Made by a program: the position numbers and the translations under genes. This document shows, piece after piece, positions 5,702-5,721 of a stretch of DNA of 5,721 nucleotides. Under the pieces are notes generated by a model that saw nothing but the letters and a program-made list of their open reading frames with translations, was not told the DNA's origin and did no database searches. Origin of the DNA: Clostridiales bacterium (GTDB lineage Bacteria; Bacillota; Clostridia; Peptostreptococcales; NVVX01); NCBI GenBank assembly GCA_021129785.1, contig JAJOKQ010000095.1:1-5721 (forward strand), read 5' to 3'. Positions within the stretch are counted from its first letter, which is position 1. Each line of letters opens with the position of its first letter.

Positions 5702-5721
5702 TCATTTCCCTCCTTCTTTAT
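5702..5721 (-). CDS. rplV: Probable last codons of 50S ribosomal protein L22 (partial)
   Basis: In this gene cluster rplV lies directly before rpsC. The 20 bases before the rpsC start allow two possible rplV ends. One frame reads K-E-G-G-K and stops at TGA (5704-5702), directly next to the rpsC ATG. The other stops at TAA (5720-5718). The first resembles the KKEG end of Bacillus subtilis L22 and would place the rpsC ribosome binding site inside the rplV coding sequence. The evidence is gene order plus a few codons, so the choice between the two is uncertain. Confidence 0.35.

Overview
The window is a continuous block of ribosomal protein genes, all on the minus strand. It spans the S10-spc junction of the large conserved ribosomal protein cluster. 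In transcription order (high to low coordinates) the genes are rpsC (S3), rplP (L16), rpmC (L29), rpsQ (S17), rplN (L14), rplX (L24), rplE (L5), rpsN (S14), rpsH (S8), rplF (L6), rplR (L18), rpsE (S5), rpmD (L30) and the first 141 codons of rplO (L15), which runs off the left edge. The first 20 bases in transcription order probably hold the last codons of rplV (L22). secY is expected just beyond the left edge; this is inferred from gene order and not seen.

The organism is most likely a low-GC Bacillota, probably a clostridium-like Clostridia. The DNA is clearly AT-rich, the gene order matches that of Bacillus and Clostridium, and S14 is the short 61-residue zinc-binding form with four cysteines. 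L30 is present. Nearly every gene has a strong AAGGAGG-type ribosome binding site about 6 to 9 bases before its start. The S5 C-terminal tail also resembles clostridial S5. The genus cannot be resolved by eye.

The layout is very compact. Thirteen complete genes and one partial gene are separated by gaps of 12 to 31 bases, apart from one 11-base overlap (L16/L29). I see no internal promoter, hairpin terminator, RNA gene, mobile element or repeat array, and no gene-free stretch approaching 300 bases. The genes are therefore most likely co-transcribed from a promoter upstream of the window. Four genes start with GTG or TTG, and TAG is the most frequent stop codon.

Functionally the genes supply stoichiometric parts of both subunits: S3, S5, S8, S14 and S17 for the 30S, and L5, L6, L14, L15, L16, L18, L24, L29 and L30 for the 50S. 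All proteins have the usual family length and intact signature motifs, with no frameshifts or broken genes. I found no sign of an undescribed system; the notable points concern translation signals (start choice, overlap and stop-codon use).
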